Shown piece after piece: positions 55,101 through 62,655 of a DNA stretch of 64,000 nt (its first letter is position 1; every line of letters starts with the position of its first letter). The stretch covers positions 237,025-301,024 of the forward strand of contig JAHEMR010000005.1 in assembly GCA_024643545.1 (NCBI GenBank), written 5' to 3'. Source of the DNA: Crocinitomicaceae bacterium (GTDB lineage Bacteria > Bacteroidota > Bacteroidia > Flavobacteriales_D > Crocinitomicaceae). The notes below the pieces were generated by a model. That model made no database searches and was not told the origin of the DNA. It saw only the letters and a program-made list of their open reading frames with translations. The translations under genes and the position numbers were made by a program.

Positions 55101-57968
55101 ACCACCACCAGTAGCGGTAAGGGTAATGGATGAAGTCGAACAAGTTAAAACACTAGTCGTTGGCGCGTTAATCGCTGCTGTTGGAATGATGTTATTTTGC
55201 GTAATGATTTGAGTTGCTGTTGCGGTACATCCATTAGAACTTGTAACCGTAACGGTGTACGTCCCCGGCGTCGTGACCGAAAGCGTAGCATTGGTTCCAA
55301 CGACCGCTGTTCCATTGGACCATGAATAGGTCCCACCGCCTGTTGCTGTTAAAGAAATGGAAGTGATTCCACAAGTCAAAACGGAAGTCGTTGGTGATAA
55401 AATGGCTGCAGTTGGTGGAATAATATTTTGAGTAATGACTTGACTTATCGTCGAAGAACACCCATTCGCACCAGTTACAATGACCGGAAAAGTTCCAGGG
55501 CTTGAGGTGGTAATTGATGAACTTGTGGCTCCCGTTGACCATAAATAACTTCCTCCACCCGTTGCTGTTAAGGTTATGCTGGTAGTTAAACACGTTAATT
55601 CAGTGGTTGTTGGAGGTGTAATTGCAGCCGTTGGAAGAGGATTAACGGTTACAGTTAAGGAAGTGGTGTTTATGCATTGCCCGGAAGTAGGGGAAAAGGT
55701 GTAGGTTGTCGTTTGTTGATTACTCAATGCTGGAGACCAAGTTCCAGAAATTAAATTTGTTGAAGTTGTCGGAAGTGCAGCGAGTGGGGAGCCGGCACAA
55801 ATCGCAGAAACAGCATTGAATGTTGGCGTAACGTATGGAATTATTATAAATGTTCCATTGTTATTTCCTGTTCCATTCCAGAATCCACCACCAGTTGAAC
55901 TTGCTCCACCATACGAAACACAACCGTTATAGGTAAATCTAAAAGCGAAATAATAGGTTCCAGAACCTAGTGCGGGAATTACTCCCATGTATTCATCGTT
56001 GGCTGGATTTGTTGCGGAGGCTGGATTATAGGATGCTGAACTCCAGCTCGCAGAAGGCCATGTCGAAGGATCAGTATTCAACGTGCTATAAGCAAATTCG
56101 GCGGTGATACCGGTTGCTTGACCCGTGGGATTAGTGATTCCCGATTCAAATACCTGTCCGTAAACGGTGAACGTTTGGCCTTGACAAATCGTCGATGAAA
56201 CTGGGGATTGAATGTTGACAAAATCCAAAGAATTTTGAACAGTTACTATTGAAGAAGCTGTACCTGGAGTACAACCATTTAGTGAATAAGTGACGGTGTA
56301 GTTTGTTGTGGAAGATGGACTAACTGTTATCGATGCTCCCGTTTGTCCAGATGGTGACCAAGAATAAGTTCCACCAGTTGGCGTTCCTGATGCAGTTAAA
56401 ACGGTATTAATTCCAGGACAAATTGTTGCATTATTGACTGTAACAAGTGGGGTAGGATTTACGGTGACCGTTCCTGTACCTGTTGAAGTACAACCGTTAA
56501 TGAGGTAGTTCACAGAATACACAGTTGTACTTGTTGGATTAACCGTAATGCTGTTCGTTGTTGCCCCACCTGGACTCCATAAATATGCCCCACCAGTTAA
56601 TCCTGGCGTTGCGGTCAGGGTAGTGTTTTGTCCGCTACAAATATTCGAACTATTTACGGAGATTGTCGTTCCTGAAAATTGCGTCACAGAATAATTGGCA
56701 GTTGATGTACAGCCATTCGTTCCTGTTACGGTTAATTGATACGTTCCAGGAGATGCAACAGTAATGCTGGAACCTGATCCAAGATTCGTTGAACCATTCG
56801 ACCAACTGTAGGACCCACTACCCGTTGCTGATAATGTAAAGGATGTAAGCGTACAATTGAGCTGGTTATATGGACTTGTAATGCTCGCCCCCGGAGTAGC
56901 GATGTTTTGTGTGATGACTTGTGTGGCAGTTGCAGTACAACCATTCGAAGCGGTAACTGTTAAGGTATACGTTCCTGGCGAAGTAGCAGAAAGATTGACT
57001 CCTGTTCCGACGGAAGTTGCTCCATTTGCCCACGAATATGTACCAGTTCCAACCGCGCTCAATGAAATGGCATTTTGTGAACACGTTAAAATGGAATTTC
57101 CTGTATTATTTGTAATAGATGCAGTTGGGATGGTAATGCTTGGGTTTATTGTGGTAGATGAGGTGTTAGCTGAGGAACATCCACCCGCATTGATTACACT
57201 AAAAACATAGGAACCTGCCGTTAGGCCAGAAACGGTGTAACTATTACCTGTTCCTGTGATCGTTGAAGCAGGTGTGGTTGTGTTTCCATTTGCATAGCAA
57301 TTTAAGGTCCAGTTTCCAGGGGGAAGTCCGTTTAAAATAATGCTCCCAGTTGTGGATGTACAATTTGGTTGAGAGATTGTTCCGATGGTTGGTGTAAAGC
57401 AACAATTGGTGTAGAGTTCTATAGCTCCTAACGGCAAGCCGGGTTCTGAAAAAAAGCCATTAAAGGAAGGTGTAGTACCACATGATCCATTAGTTAATAC
57501 ACCACCACTTCGGGTAAGAGGCATGTTGAAACCATTTACGGTTAGTGTTCCTGAACTTAAGGTGCTAAAGTAGTTTTTACAAGCAGACTCACGGTATCCA
57601 TAGATTCCAATAAATTCTCCGGAACTGACCGTAATGTTGCAAAGTTGTGCAGCTGTTGGGCTGGTTACCAAAAAAGGAAAAATTTGAGTGCCAGGTGTTA
57701 ACGGAGGTGTTAACGAATAGTTTGCTGGAGTTGTGCTGAATTTTACGACAAACAAGCGCTGGTTCGTAGGAGAGCTAACATTATCGTACTTTACTTTTAA
57801 GCCACAAATGGTGAAATTAGTGGTTGCTTGAAAGCAATAACCATAAATCGTGTTGTTATTAACAGCACTTGATGTTACACCTATTGGCAAAAAATTTTGT
57901 CCGAATGCAGGAGTGAAACTTGAAACAAAAAGGAATACAGCAAATAGTAATCTCCAAATCATAATCAT
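52149..57968 (-). CDS. Large Ig-repeat adhesin with CHU_C domain
   Basis: A 1939-residue protein with signal peptide (MIMIWRLLFAVFLFVSSF, ending AFGQ). The N-terminal domain (about residues 25-185; TNFTICGL, GEFIGIYGYRESAC, IELYTNCC) is shared with the 898-residue adhesin. Two 77-residue repeats, Ig-like domains and the module DFVNIQSPVSSTICQGQ follow, then a tandem array of eight 77-residue repeats (about residues 775-1390). Further Ig-like domains, a PKD domain (YLWEFGDGE) and a type B T9SS sorting domain (YIPNSFTPDGDMNNQ, YDRWGEVIFES, ending VNLIR) close the protein. There is no enzyme domain. It is the first of three adhesin genes, 87 nt downstream of accC, all on the minus strand. A promoter is expected in this gap, but only an imperfect TATTTTTC is present. 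Confidence 0.88.
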   Translation of the reverse strand: MIMIWRLLFAVFLFVSSFTPAFGQNFLPIGVTSSAVNNNTIYGYCFQATTNFTICGLKVKYDNVSSPTNQRLFVVKFSTTPANYSLTPPLTPGTQIFPFLVTSPTAAQLCNITVSSGEFIGIYGYRESACKNYFSTLSSGTLTVNGFNMPLTRSGGVLTNGSCGTTPSFNGFFSEPGLPLGAIELYTNCCFTPTIGTISQPNCTSTTGSIILNGLPPGNWTLNCYANGNTTTPASTITGTGNSYTVSGLTAGSYVFSVINAGGCSSANTSSTTINPSITIPTASITNNTGNSILTCSQNAISLSAVGTGTYSWANGATSVGTGVNLSATSPGTYTLTVTASNGCTATATQVITQNIATPGASITSPYNQLNCTLTSFTLSATGSGSYSWSNGSTNLGSGSSITVASPGTYQLTVTGTNGCTSTANYSVTQFSGTTISVNSSNICSGQNTTLTATPGLTGGAYLWSPGGATTNSITVNPTSTTVYSVNYLINGCTSTGTGTVTVNPTPLVTVNNATICPGINTVLTASGTPTGGTYSWSPSGQTGASITVSPSSTTNYTVTYSLNGCTPGTASSIVTVQNSLDFVNIQSPVSSTICQGQTFTVYGQVFESGITNPTGQATGITAEFAYSTLNTDPSTWPSASWSSASYNPASATNPANDEYMGVIPALGSGTYYFAFRFTYNGCVSYGGASSTGGGFWNGTGNNNGTFIIIPYVTPTFNAVSAICAGSPLAALPTTSTNLISGTWSPALSNQQTTTYTFSPTSGQCINTTSLTVTVNPLPTAAITPPTTTELTCLTTSITLTATGGGSYLWSTGATSSSITTSSPGTFPVIVTGANGCSSTISQVITQNIIPPTAAILSPTTSVLTCGITSISLTATGGGTYSWSNGTAVVGTNATLSVTTPGTYTVTVTSSNGCTATATQIITQNNIIPTAAINAPTTSVLTCSTSSITLTATGGGTYSWSNGAAVIGTNTTLAVTTPGTYTVTVTSTNGCTATASQVITQSTTLPTAAINTPTTTVLTCATTSITLTASGGGSYSWSNGTAVVGTNATLSVTTPGTFTVTVTNSNGCTATASQVITQNIVAPTTSIISFANTTILDCYIDNITLAASGAGGWVSSSWSNGTTVITANNNINVNTPGTYTVTVTAANGCTASASQLITQSTSLPSVAILTPSTTVLTCTTTSINLNAFGGGSYSWSNGTTVVGTNATLAVTTPGTYTVTVTGTNGCSATASSIITQNITLPTAGINAPTASILSCTTPTIPLTATGGGTYSWSNGTAVVGTNAALSVTTPGSYTVTVTSANGCAATVNQVITQDILTPIAAITNNTNSTVLDCNTTQISLTGVGGTSASWSNGTTTVSSTANLTVSAAGTYTYTGTNANGCFDTESITITFTANTNPTFTQIPAICANGTFSLPTTSTNGVQGTWSPAPNYTTTTTYTFQPNTGLCANTATMSITVHPYPVVTLQNDTICAGGNTTLTANVNFAGGLYTWSPIVSTANAITVSPNNTTSYQVIYSLLGCSDTSVAEVFVNPIPSLSLTNYTICNGQNATILPNINLPGGTYLWSNGSTLDSLVISPSTNSIYSLIYTLNGCASPSASSTVTVNPVPTLGINNSTICFGNNTTLTAIPNLTGGTFYWGSPGVAGTASQTITPSNDTTLSVYYTLNGCSSPIVISSVTVNPLPIATFTSNVTQGCVPLMVNFIPDDLTNTDYSWTTSNSLASTSISPNLNFQNSGNFDVTLTTSLNGCVVTQTLTNLIQVDDYPIADFDASVLIFSEQNQLVQFENNSFGAATYLWEFGDGETSTDETPSHTFLHTDDGATIVLTAISLHGCTDTSMIEIPFDPGLVFYIPNSFTPDGDMNNQTFNPVISSGIDLYHYTMLIYDRWGEVIFESNDTNIGWDGSYGPSGIHCQAGSYTYEIIVKLPNIDQRKKYTGIVNLIR
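53796..55640 (-). repeat. Tandem array of ~8 repeats of 231 bp
   Basis: Eight ~77-codon units of the same family as at 45442-49098 (TATGGGTYSWSNG, GTYTVTVT, QVITQN). Unit 5 is atypical: it carries a GAGGWVSSSWSNG insertion. The last unit ends DTESITITF as in the other array. The array is half as long as that of the neighbour although the flanking modules correspond. Confidence 0.88.
56675..57133 (-). repeat. Two further 77-aa repeat units
   Basis: Two units of the same family (TYSWANGATS, GCTATATQVITQN; then SYSWSNGSTN, GCTSTANYSVTQF) lie separately near the N-terminus of the 1939-residue adhesin. They are more divergent from the main array than the array units are from each other. Confidence 0.8.
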
Positions 57969-58055
57969 TAGGGTTTCATTCCATTATAAACACGAGTTTC
58001 AAACGAAAAATAATCTCGTTGGTTGCCCAAGCATGTAAAATGTCGCCCTAAGTTA

Positions 58056-59390
58056 CTAAAATTCGAACGTTTCCATAAATTTGGTGGTAAAATTACCATT
58101 ACAGAAATCTTCGTTTTGCATCAATTTTTGGTGAAAAGGAATCGTTGTTTTCACACCACCAATTACGTATTCACCAAGTGCTCGTTTCATTTTCGCTATG
58201 GCTTCTTCGCGTGTTTGTGCTACAACAATTAATTTTGAAATCATTGAGTCGTAATTCGGTGGAATCGTGTAACCAGCATAGACGTGTGCGTCAATGCGAA
58301 TTCCGTGTCCACCTGGACAATGGTAATCTGTAATCTTACCCGGACAAGGTCTAAAATCTTTATAAGGATCTTCAGCGTTGATGCGGCATTGAATCGCATG
58401 CATTTGTGGGTAATAATTTTTACCGGAAATTTTGTGTCCAGCGGCAATTAATATTTGCTCTTTGATCAAGTCAAAATTGATTACTTCTTCCGTGATGGTA
58501 TGCTCAACTTGAATACGTGTATTCATTTCCATGAAGTAGAAATCTCGGTTTTTATCAACCAAGAACTCAACTGTTCCAACACCTTCGTATTTTACAGCTT
58601 TAGCTGCCTTAATCGCTGCTTCACCCATACGTTCACGAAGTTCATCGGTCATGAATGGTGAAGGAGTTTCTTCTACTAATTTCTGGTGACGACGTTGAAT
58701 GGAACAATCTCTCTCAGACAAGTGACATGCATTTCCGAATTGGTCACCAGCAATCTGAATTTCTATGTGACGTGGTTCTTCAATGTATTTTTCCATGTAG
58801 ATTCCATCGTTTCCAAAAGCTGCGCCTGCTTCTTGACGTGCGGAATCCCAAGCGCCTTGAAGTTCACTTTCCTCCCAAACGATACGCATTCCTTTACCAC
58901 CGCCTCCAGCTGTTGCTTTTAGGATAACAGGATATTTGATGGCTTTTGCTTCTTCCATTGCTTGCGCAACGTCTTTTAATAAACCAACAGAACCTGGAAT
59001 ACATGGTACACCAGCAGCAATCATGGTTGCTTTGGCTGTTGCTTTATCTCCCATCCCCGCAATTTGTTCCGGAAGTGCACCAATAAACTTGATGCCATGT
59101 TCTTGGCAAACGCGTGAAAACTTCTCGTTTTCAGAAAGAAATCCATAACCTGGGTGAATCGCATCAGCATTTGTAATTTCCGCTGCAGCAATAATGTTTG
59201 GAATAGACAAGTATGATTTTGCGGATACTGGCGGGCCAATGCACACTGCCTCATCTGCGAAGCGAACAGGTAAACTGTCCTTATCAGCAGTTGAGTATAC
59301 AGCAACTGTTTTAATACCCATTTCTTTACAGGTACGAATCACACGCAAGGCGATTTCACCGCGATTGGCGATTAGAATTTTCTTAAACAT
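58056..59390 (-). CDS. accC: Acetyl-CoA carboxylase biotin carboxylase subunit
   Basis: AccC carboxylates the biotin carried by AccB using ATP and bicarbonate, the first half-reaction of malonyl-CoA formation. The protein has 444 residues, the expected length. It starts [17 protein letters not shown] (biotin carboxylase N-domain) and carries [10 protein letters not shown], the ATP-grasp glycine loop [12 protein letters not shown] (near residue 160-171), [31 protein letters not shown] (the catalytic Glu/Arg region) and the C-terminal domain [17 protein letters not shown]. All catalytic residues I know of appear present. It follows accB by 22 nt and ends the fatty-acid synthesis operon. The first adhesin gene begins 87 nt further on. 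Confidence 0.98.
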   Translation of the reverse strand: MFKKILIANRGEIALRVIRTCKEMGIKTVAVYSTADKDSLPVRFADEAVCIGPPVSAKSYLSIPNIIAAAEITNADAIHPGYGFLSENEKFSRVCQEHGIKFIGALPEQIAGMGDKATAKATMIAAGVPCIPGSVGLLKDVAQAMEEAKAIKYPVILKATAGGGGKGMRIVWEESELQGAWDSARQEAGAAFGNDGIYMEKYIEEPRHIEIQIAGDQFGNACHLSERDCSIQRRHQKLVEETPSPFMTDELRERMGEAAIKAAKAVKYEGVGTVEFLVDKNRDFYFMEMNTRIQVEHTITEEVINFDLIKEQILIAAGHKISGKNYYPQMHAIQCRINAEDPYKDFRPCPGKITDYHCPGGHGIRIDAHVYAGYTIPPNYDSMISKLIVVAQTREEAIAKMKRALGEYVIGGVKTTIPFHQKLMQNEDFCNGNFTTKFMETFEF

Positions 59391-59412
59391 AATGGAAGAT
59401 TTTTTGCAGCAA

Positions 59413-59889
59413 TTAAGCTGGATCTACTAAAAATAGTGGTTGATCGTAATCTACTGGACTTGCATTATCTACAAGAACTTTAACGATTTTACCAGAAATT
59501 TCTGATTCGATTTCGTTAAATGTTTTCATTGCTTCAATGATGCAAAGTTTGTCTCCTGGCTGAATAGAACTTCCAACGCTTACAAAAGCATCTTTGTCTG
59601 GTCCAGGTGTACGGTAAAATGTACCAATCATTGGAGATTTTACAGTAACATAACGGCTTTCATCCGTACTTTCAGCTGAAGCAACTGGTGTTGAAGGAGT
59701 GCTTGGCGCTGCGGCAACAGCTTGTGGTGCCATTGCTACTGGAGCAGCAGCTTGCACATACACAGGTTGTTCACTGAAAGACGCTCCATTTTCAATGGCA
59801 ATTTTAAATCCTTCGTTTTCAATTTCAATTTTACCAATTCCTGACTTAGAAACAAGTTTAATAAGGTCTTTGATTTCTTCTAAATTCAT
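59413..59889 (-). CDS. accB: Biotin carboxyl carrier protein of acetyl-CoA carboxylase
   Basis: AccB carries biotin between AccC and the carboxyltransferase. The 158-residue protein has the usual layout: a short N-terminal region ([24 protein letters not shown]), an Ala/Pro-rich linker (about residues 45-80), and the biotinyl domain ([14 protein letters not shown], then [17 protein letters not shown]). The lysine to be biotinylated is Lys122. It is followed by Thr, where Met or Leu is more usual in the MKM/MKL motif. The C-terminal [15 protein letters not shown] completes the hammerhead fold. It begins 31 nt after fabH, and an exact TAnnTTTG element lies in that gap, so accBC may have an internal promoter. 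Confidence 0.96.
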   Translation of the reverse strand: MNLEEIKDLIKLVSKSGIGKIEIENEGFKIAIENGASFSEQPVYVQAAAPVAMAPQAVAAAPSTPSTPVASAESTDESRYVTVKSPMIGTFYRTPGPDKDAFVSVGSSIQPGDKLCIIEAMKTFNEIESEISGKIVKVLVDNASPVDYDQPLFLVDPA

Positions 59890-59906
59890 AACAATGATTT
59901 GTTTTG

Positions 59907-59914
59907 CAAAATTA
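59907..59914 (-). promoter_or_regulatory. Possible internal promoter -7 element for accBC
   Basis: On the minus strand this reads TAATTTTG, an exact TAnnTTTG match between fabH and accB. The predicted leader to the accB ATG is about 11 nt. It overlaps no coding sequence, but the gap is short, so chance cannot be excluded. Confidence 0.4.
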
Positions 59915-59920
59915 CTAATA

Positions 59921-60910
59921 TTATGAGTTATACGCCCATTTCAAATAAATAGCTCCCCACGTGAATCCACCACCAAAGGCAGATAAAATAAGTGTATCGC
60001 CTTTTTTCAATTGTTTTTCATAGTCCCACAAACATAATGGCAAGGTACCTGCAGTTGTGTTTCCGTATTTTTCGATGTTGATCATTACTTTTTCTTTAGC
60101 AAGCCCCATGCGATTCGCTGTTGCATCAATAATGCGCAAATTTGCTTGATGTGGAACTAACCATTGAACATCGTCGGATGTTAAGTTGTTTTTTTCCATG
60201 ATTTTTGCTGAAACATCTGCCATGTTTGTTACAGCAAATTTGAAGACACTTTGTCCTTCTTGTTTCACATAGTGCATTCTGTTTTCAACCGTTTCAATAC
60301 TTGCCGGGTGAACGGAACCACCAGCAGGTTGAACCAAGAATTCACGTCCGGAACCATCGGAATGCAAAATGAAATCTTGAACACCAAGTCCTTCCGTATT
60401 TGGCTCTAATAAAACGGCACCTGCACCATCTCCAAAAATCACACAAGTTGTTCGATCTTGGTAATCAACGATAGATGTCATTTTATCGACACCAACAACA
60501 ATCACCTTTTTATATTTTCCTGTTTCTATAAATTGAGACCCAGTAGAGAGAGCAAAAAGAAAACCTGAACAAGCAGCATTCACATCAAAAGACCACGCAT
60601 TTTTCATGCCTGTTTTATCGCTCAAAATATTCGCTGTACTTGGAAATGGATGATCAGGTGTTACTGTTCCACAAATGACCAAGTCAATTTCCAATGGATC
60701 GATTCCTTTTTTCTCTAATAGTTGTTTCACTGCAGCAGCTGCCATATCTGAAGAACCACCATTGCGCATAATGCGGCGTTCTTTGATTCCGGTACGTGAT
60801 GTAATCCACTCGTCAGAGGTATCCACTAATTTGGATAAATCTTCGTTACTTAAAATATCGTCGGGAACGTATCCTTGTACCGCTGTAATTGCTGCTGTAA
60901 TTTTATTCAT
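59921..60910 (-). CDS. fabH: 3-oxoacyl-[acyl-carrier-protein] synthase III (KAS III)
   Basis: FabH condenses acetyl-CoA (or branched acyl-CoA) with malonyl-ACP to start fatty acid synthesis. The protein has 329 residues. The catalytic triad is visible: Cys114 in [11 protein letters not shown], the histidine in [11 protein letters not shown] (about residue 248) and the asparagine in YGNTTAGT (about 278). SRTGIKERR near residue 38-46 belongs to the CoA-binding arginine region. The C-terminal GGGFTWGA is the glycine-rich end typical of the family. Bacteroidota often make branched fatty acids, but primer preference cannot be read here. The gene starts 3 nt after plsX and precedes accB, a common arrangement in this phylum. 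Confidence 0.97.
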   Translation of the reverse strand: MNKITAAITAVQGYVPDDILSNEDLSKLVDTSDEWITSRTGIKERRIMRNGGSSDMAAAAVKQLLEKKGIDPLEIDLVICGTVTPDHPFPSTANILSDKTGMKNAWSFDVNAACSGFLFALSTGSQFIETGKYKKVIVVGVDKMTSIVDYQDRTTCVIFGDGAGAVLLEPNTEGLGVQDFILHSDGSGREFLVQPAGGSVHPASIETVENRMHYVKQEGQSVFKFAVTNMADVSAKIMEKNNLTSDDVQWLVPHQANLRIIDATANRMGLAKEKVMINIEKYGNTTAGTLPLCLWDYEKQLKKGDTLILSAFGGGFTWGAIYLKWAYNS

Positions 60911-60913
60911 CTT

Positions 60914-61852
60914 TTAATTAAATGCATCGTTTATTTTCGTTGCCAATCCTGAAGCGGCCACTTCGTAGGAATGTAACAACATGTTTTTGATGGCAATATC
61001 ATTTGAAATACCATGACCAATAACGGCATTTCCTTTTACACCTAAAATAGGTGTCCCGCCATAATTTTCGTAATTAAAGCGGTCAAAATATTCATCGCGG
61101 ATACCACGTTTTCGCATGAGGGTGTAAATTCCTTCAGCTTCTTTTAAAACAATATTTCCTGTGAATCCGTCACAAACAATGACATCAGCAACCCCTGTAA
61201 ATAAATCCCTTCCTTCAATATTTCCAATAAAATTCAATTCATCTGATTCAGAAAGCAATTTATATGCGGCAATTGTTAACAGATTTCCTTTTGAGTCTTC
61301 TTCACCAATGTTCAATAAGGCAACTCTTGGGTTGTCAACTCCATGAACATGCATGGAATAAAGAGCACCAAGAACGGCAAATTGATACAGGACATCGGCT
61401 TTACAGTCCGCGTTCGAGCCCACATCTAAAAGAATAGCTTGTGAACCGTCTAAACTTGGAAGCGTTGAGGTAATACACGGACGAATGATTCCTGGAACAG
61501 TATTCAATTTGTACATTGCTCCTACTAACATTGCTCCGGTATTTCCAGTACTAGCAAATACGTCTAGTTTTGCCTTCGAAAGCAAATCGAATCCTACAGC
61601 GATGGAACTATTTGGTTTTTTTGGAATCGCCCTGGTTGGATGATCGTGATAAGTAATTACTTCGGGCGCATGAATTACTTCAAATCCCGTTAGATTTTTA
61701 CCGCGCACAGCAAACTCTTGGCGAATAATTTCTTCATCACCAAGCAAAACAATGGTGACATCATTGGACAGAACTTCTCTTGCCAATAATGCACCATCAA
61801 TAGTTGCTTTGGGAGCGAAATCGCCCCCTGAGATATCTAGACCAATCCTCAT
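60914..61852 (-). CDS. plsX: Phosphate acyltransferase PlsX
   Basis: PlsX makes acyl-phosphate from acyl-ACP and phosphate, the substrate PlsY uses to acylate glycerol-3-phosphate in phospholipid synthesis. The 312-residue protein starts MRIGLDISGGDFAPKATIDG and shows the family blocks STGNTGAMLVGAM, GSQAILLDVGSNADCK, ALLNIGEEDSKG, DLFTGVADVIVCDGFTGNI and the C-terminal GVKGNAVIGHG. The length and motifs fit a normal, complete enzyme. It is 20 nt downstream of rpmF and 3 nt upstream of fabH. The rpmF-plsX-fabH order is one of the most widely conserved in bacteria and supports the assignments of all three. Confidence 0.97.
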   Translation of the reverse strand: MRIGLDISGGDFAPKATIDGALLAREVLSNDVTIVLLGDEEIIRQEFAVRGKNLTGFEVIHAPEVITYHDHPTRAIPKKPNSSIAVGFDLLSKAKLDVFASTGNTGAMLVGAMYKLNTVPGIIRPCITSTLPSLDGSQAILLDVGSNADCKADVLYQFAVLGALYSMHVHGVDNPRVALLNIGEEDSKGNLLTIAAYKLLSESDELNFIGNIEGRDLFTGVADVIVCDGFTGNIVLKEAEGIYTLMRKRGIRDEYFDRFNYENYGGTPILGVKGNAVIGHGISNDIAIKNMLLHSYEVAASGLATKINDAFN

Positions 61853-61872
61853 TTAGAAAACGAGATGGTTCC

Positions 61873-62067
61873 TTACTCTACTGTTGTTTCTTTTTCTGCA
61901 ACTACTTTACCTCTGTAGTATAATTTCCCTTCATGCCAGTGTGCATGGTGAAATAAATGAGGCTGACCTGTTGTCGGGCATGTTGCCACTTGATGAGCAG
62001 TCGCTTTCTTGTGCGTTCTACGTTTGTCACGTCTTGTTGTGGAAATTCTGCGTTTAGGATGCGCCAT
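61873..62067 (-). CDS. rpmF: 50S ribosomal protein L32
   Basis: L32 is a small zinc-ribbon-type protein of the large ribosomal subunit. The 64-residue sequence begins [20 protein letters not shown], which is diagnostic. Only one cysteine (Cys30, in [16 protein letters not shown]) is present, so the four-cysteine zinc site of the C+ form is missing. This is the C- type of L32, which I believe is usual in this phylum. The gene lies 15 nt after the DUF177 gene and 20 nt before plsX. Confidence 0.98.
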   Translation of the reverse strand: MAHPKRRISTTRRDKRRTHKKATAHQVATCPTTGQPHLFHHAHWHEGKLYYRGKVVAEKETTVE

Positions 62068-62082
62068 AACTATGTATTTATA

Positions 62083-62592
62083 TCAATTTAAATTCTTTAA
62101 TGCTGCCCATCGTGGGTCAATATTGTCTTCATCATCTTTGGAATCAGGCTTCGACATGTACTGTTCAATTAGTCTAACCATTTCCTCGTTGCATTCATTT
62201 TTTTTGTGAGCGGATCGTGCTGGTAATGCCAACATGATCATCTCGTACATGGATTGTTGTACGTCAATTTCGTAGCTTTCTCTTGGAATCACAATCAAAT
62301 TTTCATCCTCCGATTCCTCATCACCAAACACGTAGTAAACGGTCAAATCACCTTTGATTTTTTGACTCATTTCCTCATTGCATCTAGCACAAGGCATTGA
62401 AACGACACCTTTTACTTCGAAACTAGCAACAAGCATAGTTTCTTTCTTTTCAAGGCTTAGTTTCACTACTAATTTTCCGTCATCAACCAATGAATACGGC
62501 AAAGATTCAAAGAACGTTTTGTCCAAATCAAAATCGAAAAGATGCTGCCCTAGCTTCAATCCAACAAATGGTATCGTGTAAGGACTTATCAT
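62083..62592 (-). CDS. DUF177 (YceD-like) protein
   Basis: A 169-residue protein of the DUF177/YceD family, almost always encoded directly upstream of rpmF and thought to act in 23S rRNA processing or large-subunit maturation. It starts MISPYTIPFVGLKLGQHLFDFDL and carries the family CxxC (CARCNEEM, about residues 67-74). An acidic segment (FGDEESEDENL) and the typical C-terminal acidic, Trp-containing end (DDEDNIDPRWAALKNLN) follow. It precedes rpmF by 15 nt. A near match to the -7 consensus (CATTTTTG) lies just upstream in the 63-bp gap after pdxA, but it is not exact. Confidence 0.92.
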   Translation of the reverse strand: MISPYTIPFVGLKLGQHLFDFDLDKTFFESLPYSLVDDGKLVVKLSLEKKETMLVASFEVKGVVSMPCARCNEEMSQKIKGDLTVYYVFGDEESEDENLIVIPRESYEIDVQQSMYEMIMLALPARSAHKKNECNEEMVRLIEQYMSKPDSKDDEDNIDPRWAALKNLN

Positions 62593-62655
62593 ATCGTTTT
62601 TTAAATGAACAAAAATGAATCCGCGAAATTATAAAATTTATTTGGATTTTTAAAA

